From positions 1 to 14,916 of the forward strand of contig CANQCB010000028.1 in assembly GCA_947589145.1 (NCBI GenBank): a DNA stretch of 14,916 bases, written 5' to 3'. The DNA comes from an uncultured Clostridia bacterium. GTDB lineage: Bacteria > Bacillota > Clostridia > Christensenellales > Pumilibacteraceae. The notes under the pieces are model-generated. The model had not been told where the DNA came from and did not search any database. It saw nothing but the letters and a program-made list of their open reading frames with translations. A program made the position numbers and the translations under genes. Shown here in pieces: positions 1 to 12,800 of the stretch (the stretch's first letter is position 1; each line of letters starts with the position of its first letter).

Positions 1-893
1 CTGTCGTTGCGAGGGGGTGCTGCCTTCCGTCGTAGGTGACGGTAAAGAGGTCCGCCGCTTCGTCATCGGGGTGCTTGCCTCTCGCGGGCGCGCCGTCCAT
101 CGTCCAGGTCGCCGTAACTGTCTTAGGGGTGCAGGTAACAGCCTCGTATTCCCGCGCAAAGGTTATTTCGAGGTTGACCCCGCCCGAAATCGTTATGAGA
201 TACCTGCCTGCGTTGAGATAACCGCCCGTACTGCGATTGCCGGTCATCTTATAAACGGAAACAACAACGTCATCGTTCGTGAAGAGTTCGTTAAGTTCGT
301 TACCCAGCGCTGTCTCGCTCACGTCTTTCCCGTTCATACGCATTCCCGAGACAACGGATAGTCCGTCCTCGCCGAGAAGCCAATCTTTAAGCGCGCGTTC
401 GAGCGCGGCAAACGGCTGGCCCTCGGAGGCTCTTTCATCGTACTGATAATCGCCGTAGGTAAACTCGAAAGACGCGTTCCCTTTAAGCGTAATAACGATC
501 AAGTCCGGCGTAATGCGGTAAACCAACTCGAACGTTTCTTCGTTGTGGTAATCCGCACTGACGGTAACTTTCAGAATCCAATAGCCGACCTCGTTTACTC
601 GGGGCGCGCCCGTCTCGCGATCGGTATCCTTATAACTCGTACCAAAGAACTCCGCGCCGTCCGTGGAATTGCGGTTTGCGTTGAAGTAGAGATCGCCGTA
701 GGAAATCGTGCCCTCGGTAATGTCGCCCTTAAAGGTGAGGTATCTCTTGCCGGTGCGCGAAGCCTCGTCACAATCGGTCATGCTGTTGTTTACGGACATG
801 ACATAGGGTTCCGCATCTTGTTCGAGAATGTATTCGAGCGACTCGTACCAATCGCCGTACTTCTCGATGGTGGCGTTTTTAATGGTAAACTCG
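1..893 (-). repeat. Second atypical Ig-like block at window edge (partial)
   Basis: After the last standard MBG-type unit the protein reads FTIKNATIEKYGDWYESL, a compressed start with YG at 854-859. A unit with VGYWILKVTVSADYHNEETF follows, close in style to the atypical block at 6558-8391. Another strand pair YRITPDLIVITL leads to FEFTYGDYQY (YG at 452-457). The last visible unit begins TPKTVTATWTMDG and reaches VTYDGRQHPLATT, where the window cuts it. The return of this style may mark the approach to the C-terminal part of the protein, but the remaining length is unknown. Confidence 0.6.
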
Positions 894-3800
894 CCCGCAT
901 TCCCTGTCCGGGGAGTGTTCCCCTCGAAGTCCGTCCAGGACCCGATAAGCGAACCGCTCCACTCGCCATAGAAAGTAATGGCGTAGTTCCAGTCGCGCAC
1001 GCGGGATTTTTCGCCCAACTCCGTCCCCCAATAGGCGACAATGGGGTACTCTCCGGGCGTAAGGCAAGCTTCGCTTGCCTCGGTAAACTTGCCGCCGAGA
1101 TAGAAGGAAAGATATCCGACATGCCCCGCGTCAATCTCACCGGAACCGCGTTCGTAGTCCCACACGACTCCCCTGGTCGAATCGAGTTGTACGCCCTTTT
1201 TAAGCCGCATGCTGTGGTCGAGAGTGTACTCGTTTCCGCCATAGGTGCCCGAAATGCCTTTAAGCGTAATGGCAATCGATTTCGGTGCAATGGTATATAT
1301 TCCACTGTCGCCGTGCTCTTGCTCGCGTATTCCCGCGGAGTCTTCATCGTAATCGTAGTTGTCGTAGGTCGTAAAGTACAGATAACGATAGCCGTCATTG
1401 TTCGTGTCTTTGAATGCATTGATATCGGGGAAGAACGACTTGGTGTACGCGCCGACGAATATCACATTGTAGTTGGAGTTGCTGTAATCGCCCTCAATGG
1501 AGTACTGCCCGCCGTAGGTGCCGCTGCCCTCGTTGTAATCGTATTCGTCGATGGCAACGCGCTTGGTAAGGCGAACGTAAAGCGAATCGAGATTGTCGCC
1601 CTCGGCAAGAACGCCGCTGTCCACCGTGTAACCGCCGTTCCAGGTCGCCTTTTTGCCGTTGCGGTAGGCGTACCAGGCTTTCTGATCCACTTCAATGGGG
1701 CTTCCGTAAACGCTCGCCTGCGGAAGAATTACGACATAGATGACGCGTTGCGTAATGATATACCGGTTTTCGCCACCCGTAAAGGTCACTTCGTAGTTTC
1801 CGCCGCTTGCGCTGCCCGTAATGGTGTACGCCTGCGCGGGCGAATGGGCATCGGCGGTGCAGTCGAGCAGAATGCCCAGGCTTTCCACCGTGTCGCCGTT
1901 CTTGCTCCAACCCTCGGGAAGAGTGAAATACACGCCGTTGGTTTTATCGTCGTTAAGCGCGCTGAGCACCTCTTGGTTGTTGACTTCCTCGCCGTATTCG
2001 CGGGTGTAGGATCCGATTTGCACAACAATTCCGCGCGGCGTTACGGTGTAGATACCCGCGCGTCCGACGTATTCGTCATATCCTCCGCCCGCCGTAAAGC
2101 CGCCCGTAAAGGTAAAGCCGTAGTTGTCGTTATCGTTGTCGCCCCCTACGAGCTCGCCGACAATCGGGTAGGTGCCCACGGGCGATGTCTTTTCCGCGAG
2201 CGTGCGCATGGTAAATTGAATATTGTCGCCATGTACTATGGGCAAGCCGGTCAAGCCGGAAGTAAGGGCGTAGGTATACATCGACGTGACGTCCTGCGTC
2301 CAAGGGCCTTGGGGCTCGTCGCCGTAACTGCTCGTGGAAAGCGAACCGTCCAGACCTATGGTAACGGTAACGTTGCGGGTGGTGACCGTAAAGGTGCCCG
2401 CCGTCTTGTTGTTCTCCTCGCCCATCCAGCTGCCGACAAAAACCACATCGTAATTGCGGTGCAAGCCGCCAACGCCGTAGGTGGCCACTATAGCGTACGT
2501 GCCCACTTTCAGCGCGCCGGCACCGGAGAGGTCCTTGCTTTCGTCGTATTTCAGATCGAACCTGATGGCAAGGCCGTCGCTGTCTCCGGGAAGAATGGCG
2601 TTTGCGGTCTCGCCGTCATATGAGGCGGTGTACAGCGTGTTGTCGAGCTTTGGAATAAGATTGGTGCTGCCGTCGTCGCCGCCGTAGATGGCGTTCTGGT
2701 CGGTAATCGTCACAACTATGCTGCGCTTGCTTATGGTGTACGTGCCGCTCCCGCCGCCCGTAAACGAGCCTGCGTACTCTATGATATAGTTGCCGAGTTT
2801 TGTACCGTCCTGTGCCTCGGCGAAACCGTCGATGGGATAGGTGCCGACGTTCGCTTTCTCTTTGGTCGCGTTCGAAGTGAACGTAAAGACAATGTCATCG
2901 CCCTCTACTATGGGCTTACCGGTACCGTTGACGACCTGCGGGCTGTATTTTGTCTGATCCACGTTGTTCGCCTCGCCGTAAATGCCGTGTTGGTCATCGA
3001 TGCTAACGCGAATACGACGTTCGTTGACGACGAACCATCCATCTTTTCTCACGACTATTTCGTAGTTGCCGTTCATGCCCTCGGCGGTAAGCGTGTATTG
3101 GTCGGCGTCGAGGCGTTGCCGCCCGTCCCACGCGTTACCATCGGCAAACTTTACGATAAAGCGAATGATTGTCGCCGCGTTGTCGCCGCCGACAATTTCG
3201 TATGCATTGCCATCCGAATAGTTGAAAGTGATTCCCTCTTGCGGACCGGTCACGGAGAAAGTCTCGCCGTAAACGGCATGCTTTTGGTCGATTATGTCTA
3301 TCCACACTACGCGGCGGGTAACCGTGTAAGTGCCGCAATTACCTTTGTATGCGTCATCCTTGTTCCACGAGCCGACAAAGGTCACGTTATAGTCGGTATT
3401 GCCGCACGTGCCCGCAATGGGATAGTCGTTGACATTACGGCTCTCGTTCACCCTGCGGAGCGTAATGGCAAGGTCGTCCGTTTTGCCGTCCTTTTGAACG
3501 ATTCCGTTGTAGGTATCCGTCCATTTCAGGTCCGCAAAATCCTCGCCGTAAACGCTGGTCGCGTCCTCGATCGTAATGGTGATATTTTTCTTTTGGACGA
3601 CATACTTCACGGCGTCGAGGTTTTTGATTTCCACTTTGTAATTGGCGCGTTTTTCGCCCGTGACGGCGGCGTTCAGATAGTGCCCGCCTTCCACCCAGCG
3701 CAAATACCCCGTCTCGCTTCTTTGCGTGGTCTGCACGCTGATTACAATGTTGACTTCGTTGTTAAGAATGGCAGGGCCCTCTTTGCCGCCCGCGCGACTC

Positions 3801-6800
3801 GACGTGTATGTCGGCTGACTCCACTCGGTGCCGTAAGTGACGGGAGCGATATCGTCGACCGTAACGACAATCTCGCGCTGGACAATGCTGTAATTGCCGT
3901 ACCTCCAGGAAATGCCGTAGTTGCCGTTGTCGTTGTCGCCGTCCGTGAGCGTTGCCGTAATCTGCCCGTTGCCGACGTCATCGCCCTTTTCGAGCGTGGT
4001 CGTCATGACAAGTTCGATTTTGTCTTCCTCGAACACCGCGGTTCCCTCGTCGAATGTGAGCGCGGCCGTCCAGCCCCAAAATCTCTGATCGGTGATTTCG
4101 TCGCCGTATTCGCTCTGCGGATTTTCCGTGCCAAGAGTAATGGTAATCTCGCGCGCGTTGACGGTATATTCGCCCCAGACGATGTTGAACGTATAGTTTT
4201 CCGTTATATGCTCGTCGGTGCTATACGAAGCATAGATGTAGTACTTACCCTGTTTGAGGTGCTTAGACGTGCTTAACTGCGGATCGGAGATATAGAGCGT
4301 TATGCCGAGGTTGTCTTCTCCGACTGCCGCGACGTTAGCGGGGGAACCGTTGGAAGTGGCGACGATCATTTCGAGACTTTCGTCCACCCTTGCCTTTTCC
4401 GCGTCATCGCCCACATAGTCGCCGATTTCGCCGTAGACGCTTTGCTTGTTCTGAATAGATACGGTTATCGCGCGCTTATCCACGGTGTAAACGCCCTTTT
4501 CGCCGTTGCTGCCCGTAAACATAATGTAGTAGTTGCCGTTGGCGGAAATAAAGGTTTCGCCCTCGATGTCGTACGTGCCCGCGTCGATAATGCCCGAGAC
4601 GTATGGCGCGCCCTTTACCATGAGTTTCAGTTTGGCAAGAATTTCCGCTTCGATTATGTTCCGATCGCTTTCAAGTATGGGGGTGCCGCTTACGTTGTCG
4701 GAGATAATTGCGCCATGACTCAGAGTCTGCACGGGGTCTCCGTAAACGGAATTGAGGTCGGAAATGGTTACGGTAAGTCTTCTGCGCTCCACTTCGTAAG
4801 CCTCTTTCACCTCGTACTTGCCGTCTCCCATCGATATTCCGTTCTCTTTTACGGTTATTTCGTACCACTCCGCATGCTCGGTGACGCCGAATGTGATCGT
4901 AAGATAGATAGAATATTTGTCGACGGCGCTCACATCGCCGTCAATGGCGAACTTCAAAGACACGCCGTCCGAGAGAACGAACGCAATACCGTCCGTGGCG
5001 TTTTCGCACTCCACCGTGTATGCGGTGCCTTGGTTTTGGCTGACCGTCTTTTCCTGACCATAGGTGCCTTTTTGGGTAAGAACGGTAATTACGACTTTAC
5101 GCTTTTCGATGGTGTAGGTGCCCGCCTTGCCGTTGTTCGCATCGCCCTCGGGCACATTCCATTCGCCCTCGAAGGTGACGGCATAGTTTTCGTTGGCGCA
5201 ATTACCCGTAATCGCGTATTTGCCGGGCCGAACGATGGGGTCGCGGCGGAGCGTGATTTCGAGGCGGTCGCCTTCGTACACGGGATCGTTCGTAAGAAGC
5301 CCGTTTTCCACGTCTTCCGCCGCGGAGAAACCGGCTACGTACCAGGCCTCTCCTTCGCCCTGGTTTTGCGAGAGAGTGTCGGTGCTTATGCTGCCGTACA
5401 CGCCCGTCTGATCGTTGATATGAACAACTATCGGGCGCTTCTTAATCGTGTAGGTGCCCGCTTGCTTGGCGGGGTCGCTCGCGCTTTTGAACGTGACGGA
5501 ATAGTTCGAGTCGTTGTTCCAAGTCGGGTTAATGTCGTATTTGCCCGCGGAACGCCCCGTGTTCTTGCGGAGTTGAATGTGCAGGTCGTCGCTTGCTATT
5601 ATTGCGTCGCCGCCGACCGACTTGTCGTCGAGTGCCGCGCTCCAATACTCCTTGCCGAGTTCGACTTCCGCCTCGCCGTAGTAACTTTCCGCGTCCTCTA
5701 TGGTTACGGTTATCTCGCGCGGAGTAATGGTGTACTTGCCGGGCTTAAAGTCGATTGAGTAGTTGACGTTTGCGGAACTGCCGGAAAGCTGGTATTCCAT
5801 TGCACGCGTGCCGGCGTTTACGATATAGATTTCTATAAAATCGTCGAGGTTTTCGCCGTTGACCGCTGCGCCGCTCGTAACGTTGTACCACTCATGCCCC
5901 TGCTTGGGCGAGGGCTCTAAGCCGTTGTACACGCTCGTCTGGTCTTTAAGTTCGACGGTAATCTTTACCGCGTTTATGGTAAATGTGCCCGTCTCCCAAG
6001 TTACGGTGTAATTCCTGCCGATTTCGTCCTCGACAAGAGTACCCGTGATGACGTACGTTTTTACGCCCCAAGCGTCGGTTTCGTCCTTGATATCGAGAGT
6101 GATTTTCAGGTTTTCATCGCCGCCGACGATAGCGTTGCCCGTGCCGTTGTAAGACGAGACCGCATTCCAGCCGCTTACCCTGTCGGTGTTTACGGTGGGC
6201 TTTTTGCCGCTGTAATCCGCGGACTGGTTGCCGATATTTACCAAAATGTGCCGCTTTTCGACTTCGTAAACGCCGCAAACGCCGTCGTTTTCGTCATCGT
6301 TCGCCCAGTCGCCCTTAAAGGTGATTTTGTAGTTGAGGTTGCCGCATTCCGCCTTGATGGCATACTTACCGGCAATTACGTTGCTGCCGCGCTTTTCCTC
6401 GCCCACGAGGGTAAAGGTGTATTGCAGGTCATCGCCGGGGTGCGGAACCTTTCCGTCCTCGTAGGAAATGAGGTCGGAGTTGAGTTTCAGCGTTTCGCCG
6501 TAAGCGGAAGTCGCGTCCCCTATCTTCGCGGTAAGCTCCATGGGGATTATGCTGAACGCCATCGTCGTCGTGCCGGTGTAGTTGCCCTTGCCCGTTACGA
6601 CGAGTTGCGCGTAGTGCCCGCTTACAATGTCCGTAAGAACGTTATCCTGAAAGTCGCCCAGACTGAAATAGGCGGCAAGATCTTCCTCTCTTTCGTACAC
6701 AATAGGCTCGCCGTCCGCCGTGAGGTGAATGGTCGCCTTTACCAGTTTGGGCATTATCTCCAAGCCCGTGTAGGTATAGGTGTACACGAGAATACCGTCT

Positions 6801-9800
6801 TCATCATGGTCCGTCTTCTTGCTGTCGAGTTCACCGTCAAAGGCGTGCACGGCAAGCAGATCGCCCGGGGAAAAAATCGTACCGATATCGAAAGGCGTAA
6901 TGATAAAACGCTGTGTTTTATCTTCGTAAAGATAACTTCCGTCCGCATTCAGGCTGAACGCGAAGTTGCCGCCGGTAAGAGTAATCTCCACGATATAAGT
7001 GCCCGCGTTGAGAGGCTTGTAGTTTGCTCCCAAAAGGCTGTTGGGGTTGGCTTCTATGTCGGGCGAATATGCCAGCGTATAGCCGTTGCGGTCGTTGGTA
7101 AGAAGCCTGTACGCCTCTTCCGCCGTCATGGCAGAGGTGGGGGTAAAGGTGTGCTCCGTTACGTCCGCGTCCTGCTCGCCGTTGTTGAATTCCTTGTCGG
7201 CAAACGTGCCCACGGAAAGCAGTACCGGCGTAATGGTGTAGGTGTATTCGAGCGATTCCGTTGCGCCCGAGCCGCCGAGGAGCAAGAAGTTTTTGTACTC
7301 GAACGTGAGTGTATAGGTGTACGTTCCCGCGTCGATAAAGGCATGGCTATCGTTCAGAATTTCGTCCATGCGTTCTTTCGGTATCGGGCTGCCGTCCACA
7401 AAGTATGTTGTCTCCGCGCGGTCGTACGAGCCGGAGTGCTCGTAGCCGCCCACCTTTACGGTAAGGGTGTGCTTGCCTTTCTCCGAGCCGGTCGCGCCGA
7501 GGCCGTTATACTCAAATTCTATATTATAGCTTATGCCATCAACGGAAGTTTCGGTCGTGGACGAGAAGTTAAACGACCAGGCGCCCTGCCGTCCGCCATC
7601 CAAATCGCCGTGGAAGCGGGACTTGTCGTCGTACTCCGCCGTGGATTGCGCAAGCGCGGGCATAATTTCGAGCGCGGTAATCACGAAATCTTTCGTTTCG
7701 GAGTCGCCTTCTCCGTCAAACATAAAGTTCTTGGCGTCGTCATCGGTGAGGGTAAGAGTAAACTCGTACTTTCCGCTGTAATAGGGAAGTCCGTTGCCGC
7801 CCAAACGAGCGTTTTCGTTACCCGCTATTTCCTTTTTTGCATACCGTACGCGGCCGCTACTTAACGTATAGTCGCTCTTTTCGGGCACCACGCCGGGATT
7901 AACGTCGTTTGCAAACGCCCATCCCGCCTCTTGTTCATCGCGGTTGTAGGGCGCACTTGGTATGTCGGCAATGCGAATAGTCGCCTTGCTTATATCATAC
8001 TCCACATCCTTAGTGTACACTGCGGTTTCGCTCGAACCGTCAAAGCTGAAGCAGTAGTTGCCGCTGTACGCCGAGTATACGCCGAACGTACCGCTGCTTA
8101 TCAGCGTAACCGTAACCGTATAGTGCCCCGCGTTTACGAAATCTTTGCTGTCCTTGATAGTCGTGCCCCACTCGCCGCTATATTTATAGGTCACGGTGTA
8201 GACGTAGCCGCCCTCGGAAAAGGTGATACTGCCGTCGTCGTTTGTTGTGCTCGACTTGCCATCGATTGCGAACCTGTCGGGCATAATTTTTCCAAGGAAG
8301 ATGATATCGGCGCGGTGAGCGATAGCGTCGTATATCGCCGTGCCGCCCACGATGTCAAAGTCCACCTCCGCCGGCGTAATGACAAATGCATTCTCGCCCG
8401 AATTTTCATCGATGACAAAGTTGTAGTTGTTGTCGGTGCAGGACAGAGTAATGTCGTACTTGCCCGCGTTTACTCCGTCCGTCTTGTCGAGCACAACGAT
8501 AGACTTTTCATCGCCCGAAGCGAGCGAATACCCTTCTACAACCTCCCACTTGCTGTTATCGACGTTGGGTTCTACGCCGGTGTACGAAGTCGTCTGTTTC
8601 AGTATCCGCACTTTTACGGTGCGCTGATTGACCGTAAGCGTGCCAAACTCGAATGTCACATCATAGTCGCTCGAAATTACACCCGGGCTGACATAGAAGT
8701 CGTACTTGCTCGCGCGAAGGTGTTCGCCGGGCGTAAGTCCCGCGTTGTATTGGCTGATGGAAGTATTTTCCGCAAGCGCTGCAAAAAGCCTTTCGCCGTC
8801 GGTGCCGACAAAACCACCGGGTTTGCCGGAAAGGCGGGTGACTTGCGCCGTGCGCTCGGGTACGGCGTTTCCGTATTCGATTGCGGCGTCCTTTTGGAAT
8901 CCATCGTTCACGGTTGCGCCGATTTCGACCTTTATTTTGCGGCTCTCGACGGTGTACCGCCCTATGATTGCGGTTATCTCGTAGTTGGCGTTGTCGCCGC
9001 TATTGTATTTGTCCGACAGCTTATACGCCGCGCTGTCGAAAATTACGGTGTATGCCTTTGCGTGAAGCCCGTTTTTCGCAAACGCCTTGTTCTCCTCGTC
9101 GCCGATGACTTTCTCCGACGCGGAAACCTGAATATAGAAGAGCGACGGGGCAAACGTAAGCGCGTCATCGTTTACGATGGCGTCCTTTCCGTCCTCGCGC
9201 GAGAACGTATATGCCCCGCTCCCCCAGAACTCTTCGAGGTCGTCGCCGTACTCAGAAGCGAGCGTGGTGGAAACGTTGAGCGTAATACTGCGGCGGTTAA
9301 TCTTATATACGCCCGCGCGCTTGGTAAGATCGCCAAACTCGGGGTCTTTGTATTGCTCGTCGACCTCACCCTCCCATATGCCGGTAAAATCGACCTCGTA
9401 GTTGTTGTCGTTCACGGTGGGGTCGTATTTGCACATGAGGGGATATTGCCCTACCGGCGCTTTTTCGTTCACCGCTTCGGCGATATAGAGCGTGATCCCC
9501 GTTCTGAATTTATCCATATCCGCAAGAAGAACAACGTCATTGCTCTTGCCGTTGGTAGTGTGTTGCGGGAACCAATACGTGCCGCTGCCGGTGCCCTGCG
9601 TAACTTGCGGCTTTTCGCCGTACTCGCTGGACTGATCGCCGGGGGAAGCGATAAGCACGACGACCCGGCGCTTGGCAATTGTGTGCGTTGCGGAGGGGCC
9701 GAAAGATACGTCATAGTTAATGCCTATGTCCTCGCCCCTTTCCGTAGCCAAAGCGTGATTGAATTTTACGTTGAAGAGATAACTGCCGGCGTTTGTGTGC

Positions 9801-12800
9801 GCGCCCGCATCGTCGTAAGCGTAAGAAATGCCATTTCCGAATGCGGCAAGGTCGGTTGGGAAAACGGCGGTGGAAGTGACTTCCAGATCGTTTTTCTGCG
9901 ACTCCGCCAGCGTATAATCGTAGCCGCCCATGTTCTTGCTGTCCACGGGGTCGCCGTACACGGAATCGTAATTCCGCGCCGTAAGCACGATCTTGCGGGG
10001 ATATACGACATACTTTCCGTTGGTAACGTTTTCTGCCGTGAGTTCGTAGTTGGCGTTGATTGCGTCAAGATCGGCAATGGCTATATTATAGTAGCCGGTA
10101 TCGTTGATATTGTTGCCGTCCGCGTCCACCGTTGCGCGCAGCATATTGCTTGCCGTAGCGACATACCGCGGATCGGTAAGCGTAAGCACGGCGTCGAGCC
10201 GGTCGCCGAACACAAGCCCGTCGCCCACGCCGCTCACATGCTTGATATTCTCATCGGGCAGGGAAAGCGCGGCCTGCGATTCGCCGTAAATGCTCTCCGC
10301 GTCGGGAATGTTCGCCGTTATCTTGCGCTTGGTAATCTCGATAAGATTATCGATTTGCGCGGGCATAATGGCACCCGCATCGGTCATGCCGCGCACCTCG
10401 TTTTCGCCGAACTTCCAGGTAACGTCGTAATTGCCGTTAGTGTACGAGAACGAGCCGCCGTACATGTTTACCGAGGAGCGGAGCGCATAATTGCTGGTGA
10501 ACATTATTTTGAGAATCTGGTCGAGACGGAGCGCGAGATTATCTCTGTCTACCGTGCCGCCGTGCTCATCGTCTATGCCCTCGTTGTCGATGTCAATCTG
10601 CGCGAGTCTGCCGTCCAGCCCGAGAGAATCGGGGCTGAATCCGACTTCGCCCGGGTTGAGCGGAGTCGAGGGGTTGAACAACTCTTTAAGGGCGTTGCCG
10701 CCGTTCGCCTTTTCGTAGGTCTCCGCCCAATTCGCGGTGCCCGCGTGGGTGCCCCACTTGTCGTCAAACGCGGGAATACTGCCGTACTCGTACGTCTGCT
10801 TGTCGAGAATTACGGTAATGGGCTTGGGCTTGACGGTGACGTTGAGGGTGACGGACATTTCCTTCCTGTCCTCGGCGGGATAGGTCGTGTCGGTGTTAAG
10901 GTCATACAACATATAGTTGGCGAGCAGGCACTCGTCGGGGAAGGTGTTCGCATCGTGGTTTTTGTGGCTTCCTTCCTCTCCGAACCCGATTTCCTCGATC
11001 ATGACGCCAAGGGAAACGGTGGTCGAGCCCACGTTCGGACTCTGTAATGTGCCCTTGACGTAGTTGTTTTGCTCGTTTGTAAATTGTATTTTGAGGTTGG
11101 ATTGATCGCTCGCGGCATAACCCGTGAGTTCGCCCACCTGAATTTCGTCGGTCGGAACATAAAAATCCGTCGTGCCGTCGTAATAGCGGTTGATGTTGGC
11201 AAGCGAGAGCCGCGAGATCGTAAGCGTCGCGCGCTCGATCTTCATCGTCGCGTAGTTCGGGTTGGCGACAAATTTGTCCTCGGAGTTAAACGGCGCTGCC
11301 ACACCAAGTTCGCCTTTCAGACCCTTGATATCACTCCTTATGGTAAAGCGGTAGCCAAGGCGGTCGTAACGTTCGGAAACGTATTTTACATCCGTCTGTG
11401 TGAGTTCGCGATAGTCCGTATCGTAACCCGAGGTAATATGGAGAATGTTGGTATAATCTCCGGTGGCAACTTTGCTGTCGTCGACAAACAAACGATGCTT
11501 TTTCGGCGTGTCGCCGTCGAGTTCGGTTTCTTGTCCTGCCTCGTTCGCGAGAGTATAATAATCGTAATAGAGGTAGAAATAGTCGCTCATGACGCCGCTC
11601 GTATCGGACGTAAGCTTGGTGCGGTCGACAAACACGCGGATATCGTACTTTCTGTCCTCGCCGTTGTAGACGAGAGAGAAGCCCGTGCCCGTTTCGGCGG
11701 TCGTTTTGGCTTCCGTCCAGCCCTTGGGTTTGTCGGTGGCGGTATCTACCGTGCGGTCGTAATATTGCCACTGAACGGGAAGATTGCCTTCCTGCCTCGT
11801 GCCGAGGGCGAGATACCAGCCGTCGTCGTCCCCCGTGCCCGCGACAATGGACGTGCCGCCGTCGGTGAACAAAAAGCCGTCCACATAGCCCGTCGTCGCG
11901 CCCGTTTTGAGGTAGTCGCGCAGGTTGAACGTGGTGTTGCCGTCAGAGTTGAGCTGATTTTTGGCATGCGAAGATTCGTCTATCGTGTTGCCCTCGCCGC
12001 TCTTTAACGGGCGCGGACCGTTTGTGCCGTTGAAAGAGGAGGTTTGTTTGTTCCCGTCCGTGCCGTCCTCCCAGCCTTGCGGATAGAATTGGCGCATAAT
12101 ATAGCCGCCCGCTTCGATGCCCGCCGCCGGCGTAATGGAGACCTGCGCAACGTGGGTCGCGTCATGATAAAGCGGACCCTGTACCTTGATTTCGGGGTAA
12201 AGGTGCTGTTTGGCGTTGAACATCATCTGACCCTTGCGGGAAACGGCTTGACCTTCTTTGTCAGCTGTTCCATCGGTCTTAAACGCGGGGCCGTACTCTT
12301 CGTCCCAATCGCCCGTGAGTCCATAACGATCTTTGCTGTCGTCATAGTGATTGGTGTTCCAGGAATAGCGCGCCATGGAAGTCGTAAGGGAAAGATAGAG
12401 GTTGGAATCCTCTTTTCTCGTATCTCCATCGATAAGCGCGGCAATCGCCTCTGCCGAATAACTCTCGTCGGGGTCGACCTGCGAGCAGTAGTTGCCCGTG
12501 ACCTTTGCGGGACCGTTGAGGTAAATACCCGCGCTGTCCTGGTACATATTGATACCGGCGCCGCCCACGTTCGCCTTGGGGGTTTCGTGCTCTTTGGGAT
12601 TGCTCTCGCTGACAATCTGCGCGCCGTTGATGTTTCGTATCATGCCCTTTGCGACGTTGCCCGTTATCTCACCGCCGAAGAGTTTCAGAAAGCTGTTGTA
12701 GCTTACGGAAATGCCGCCGCCGAACGTCGCGCTGTAATTGTGCGTAATCGTGCCGCCGTAGATGTTGCAATAAGACTCCTGATATACGCAAACGCCGCCG

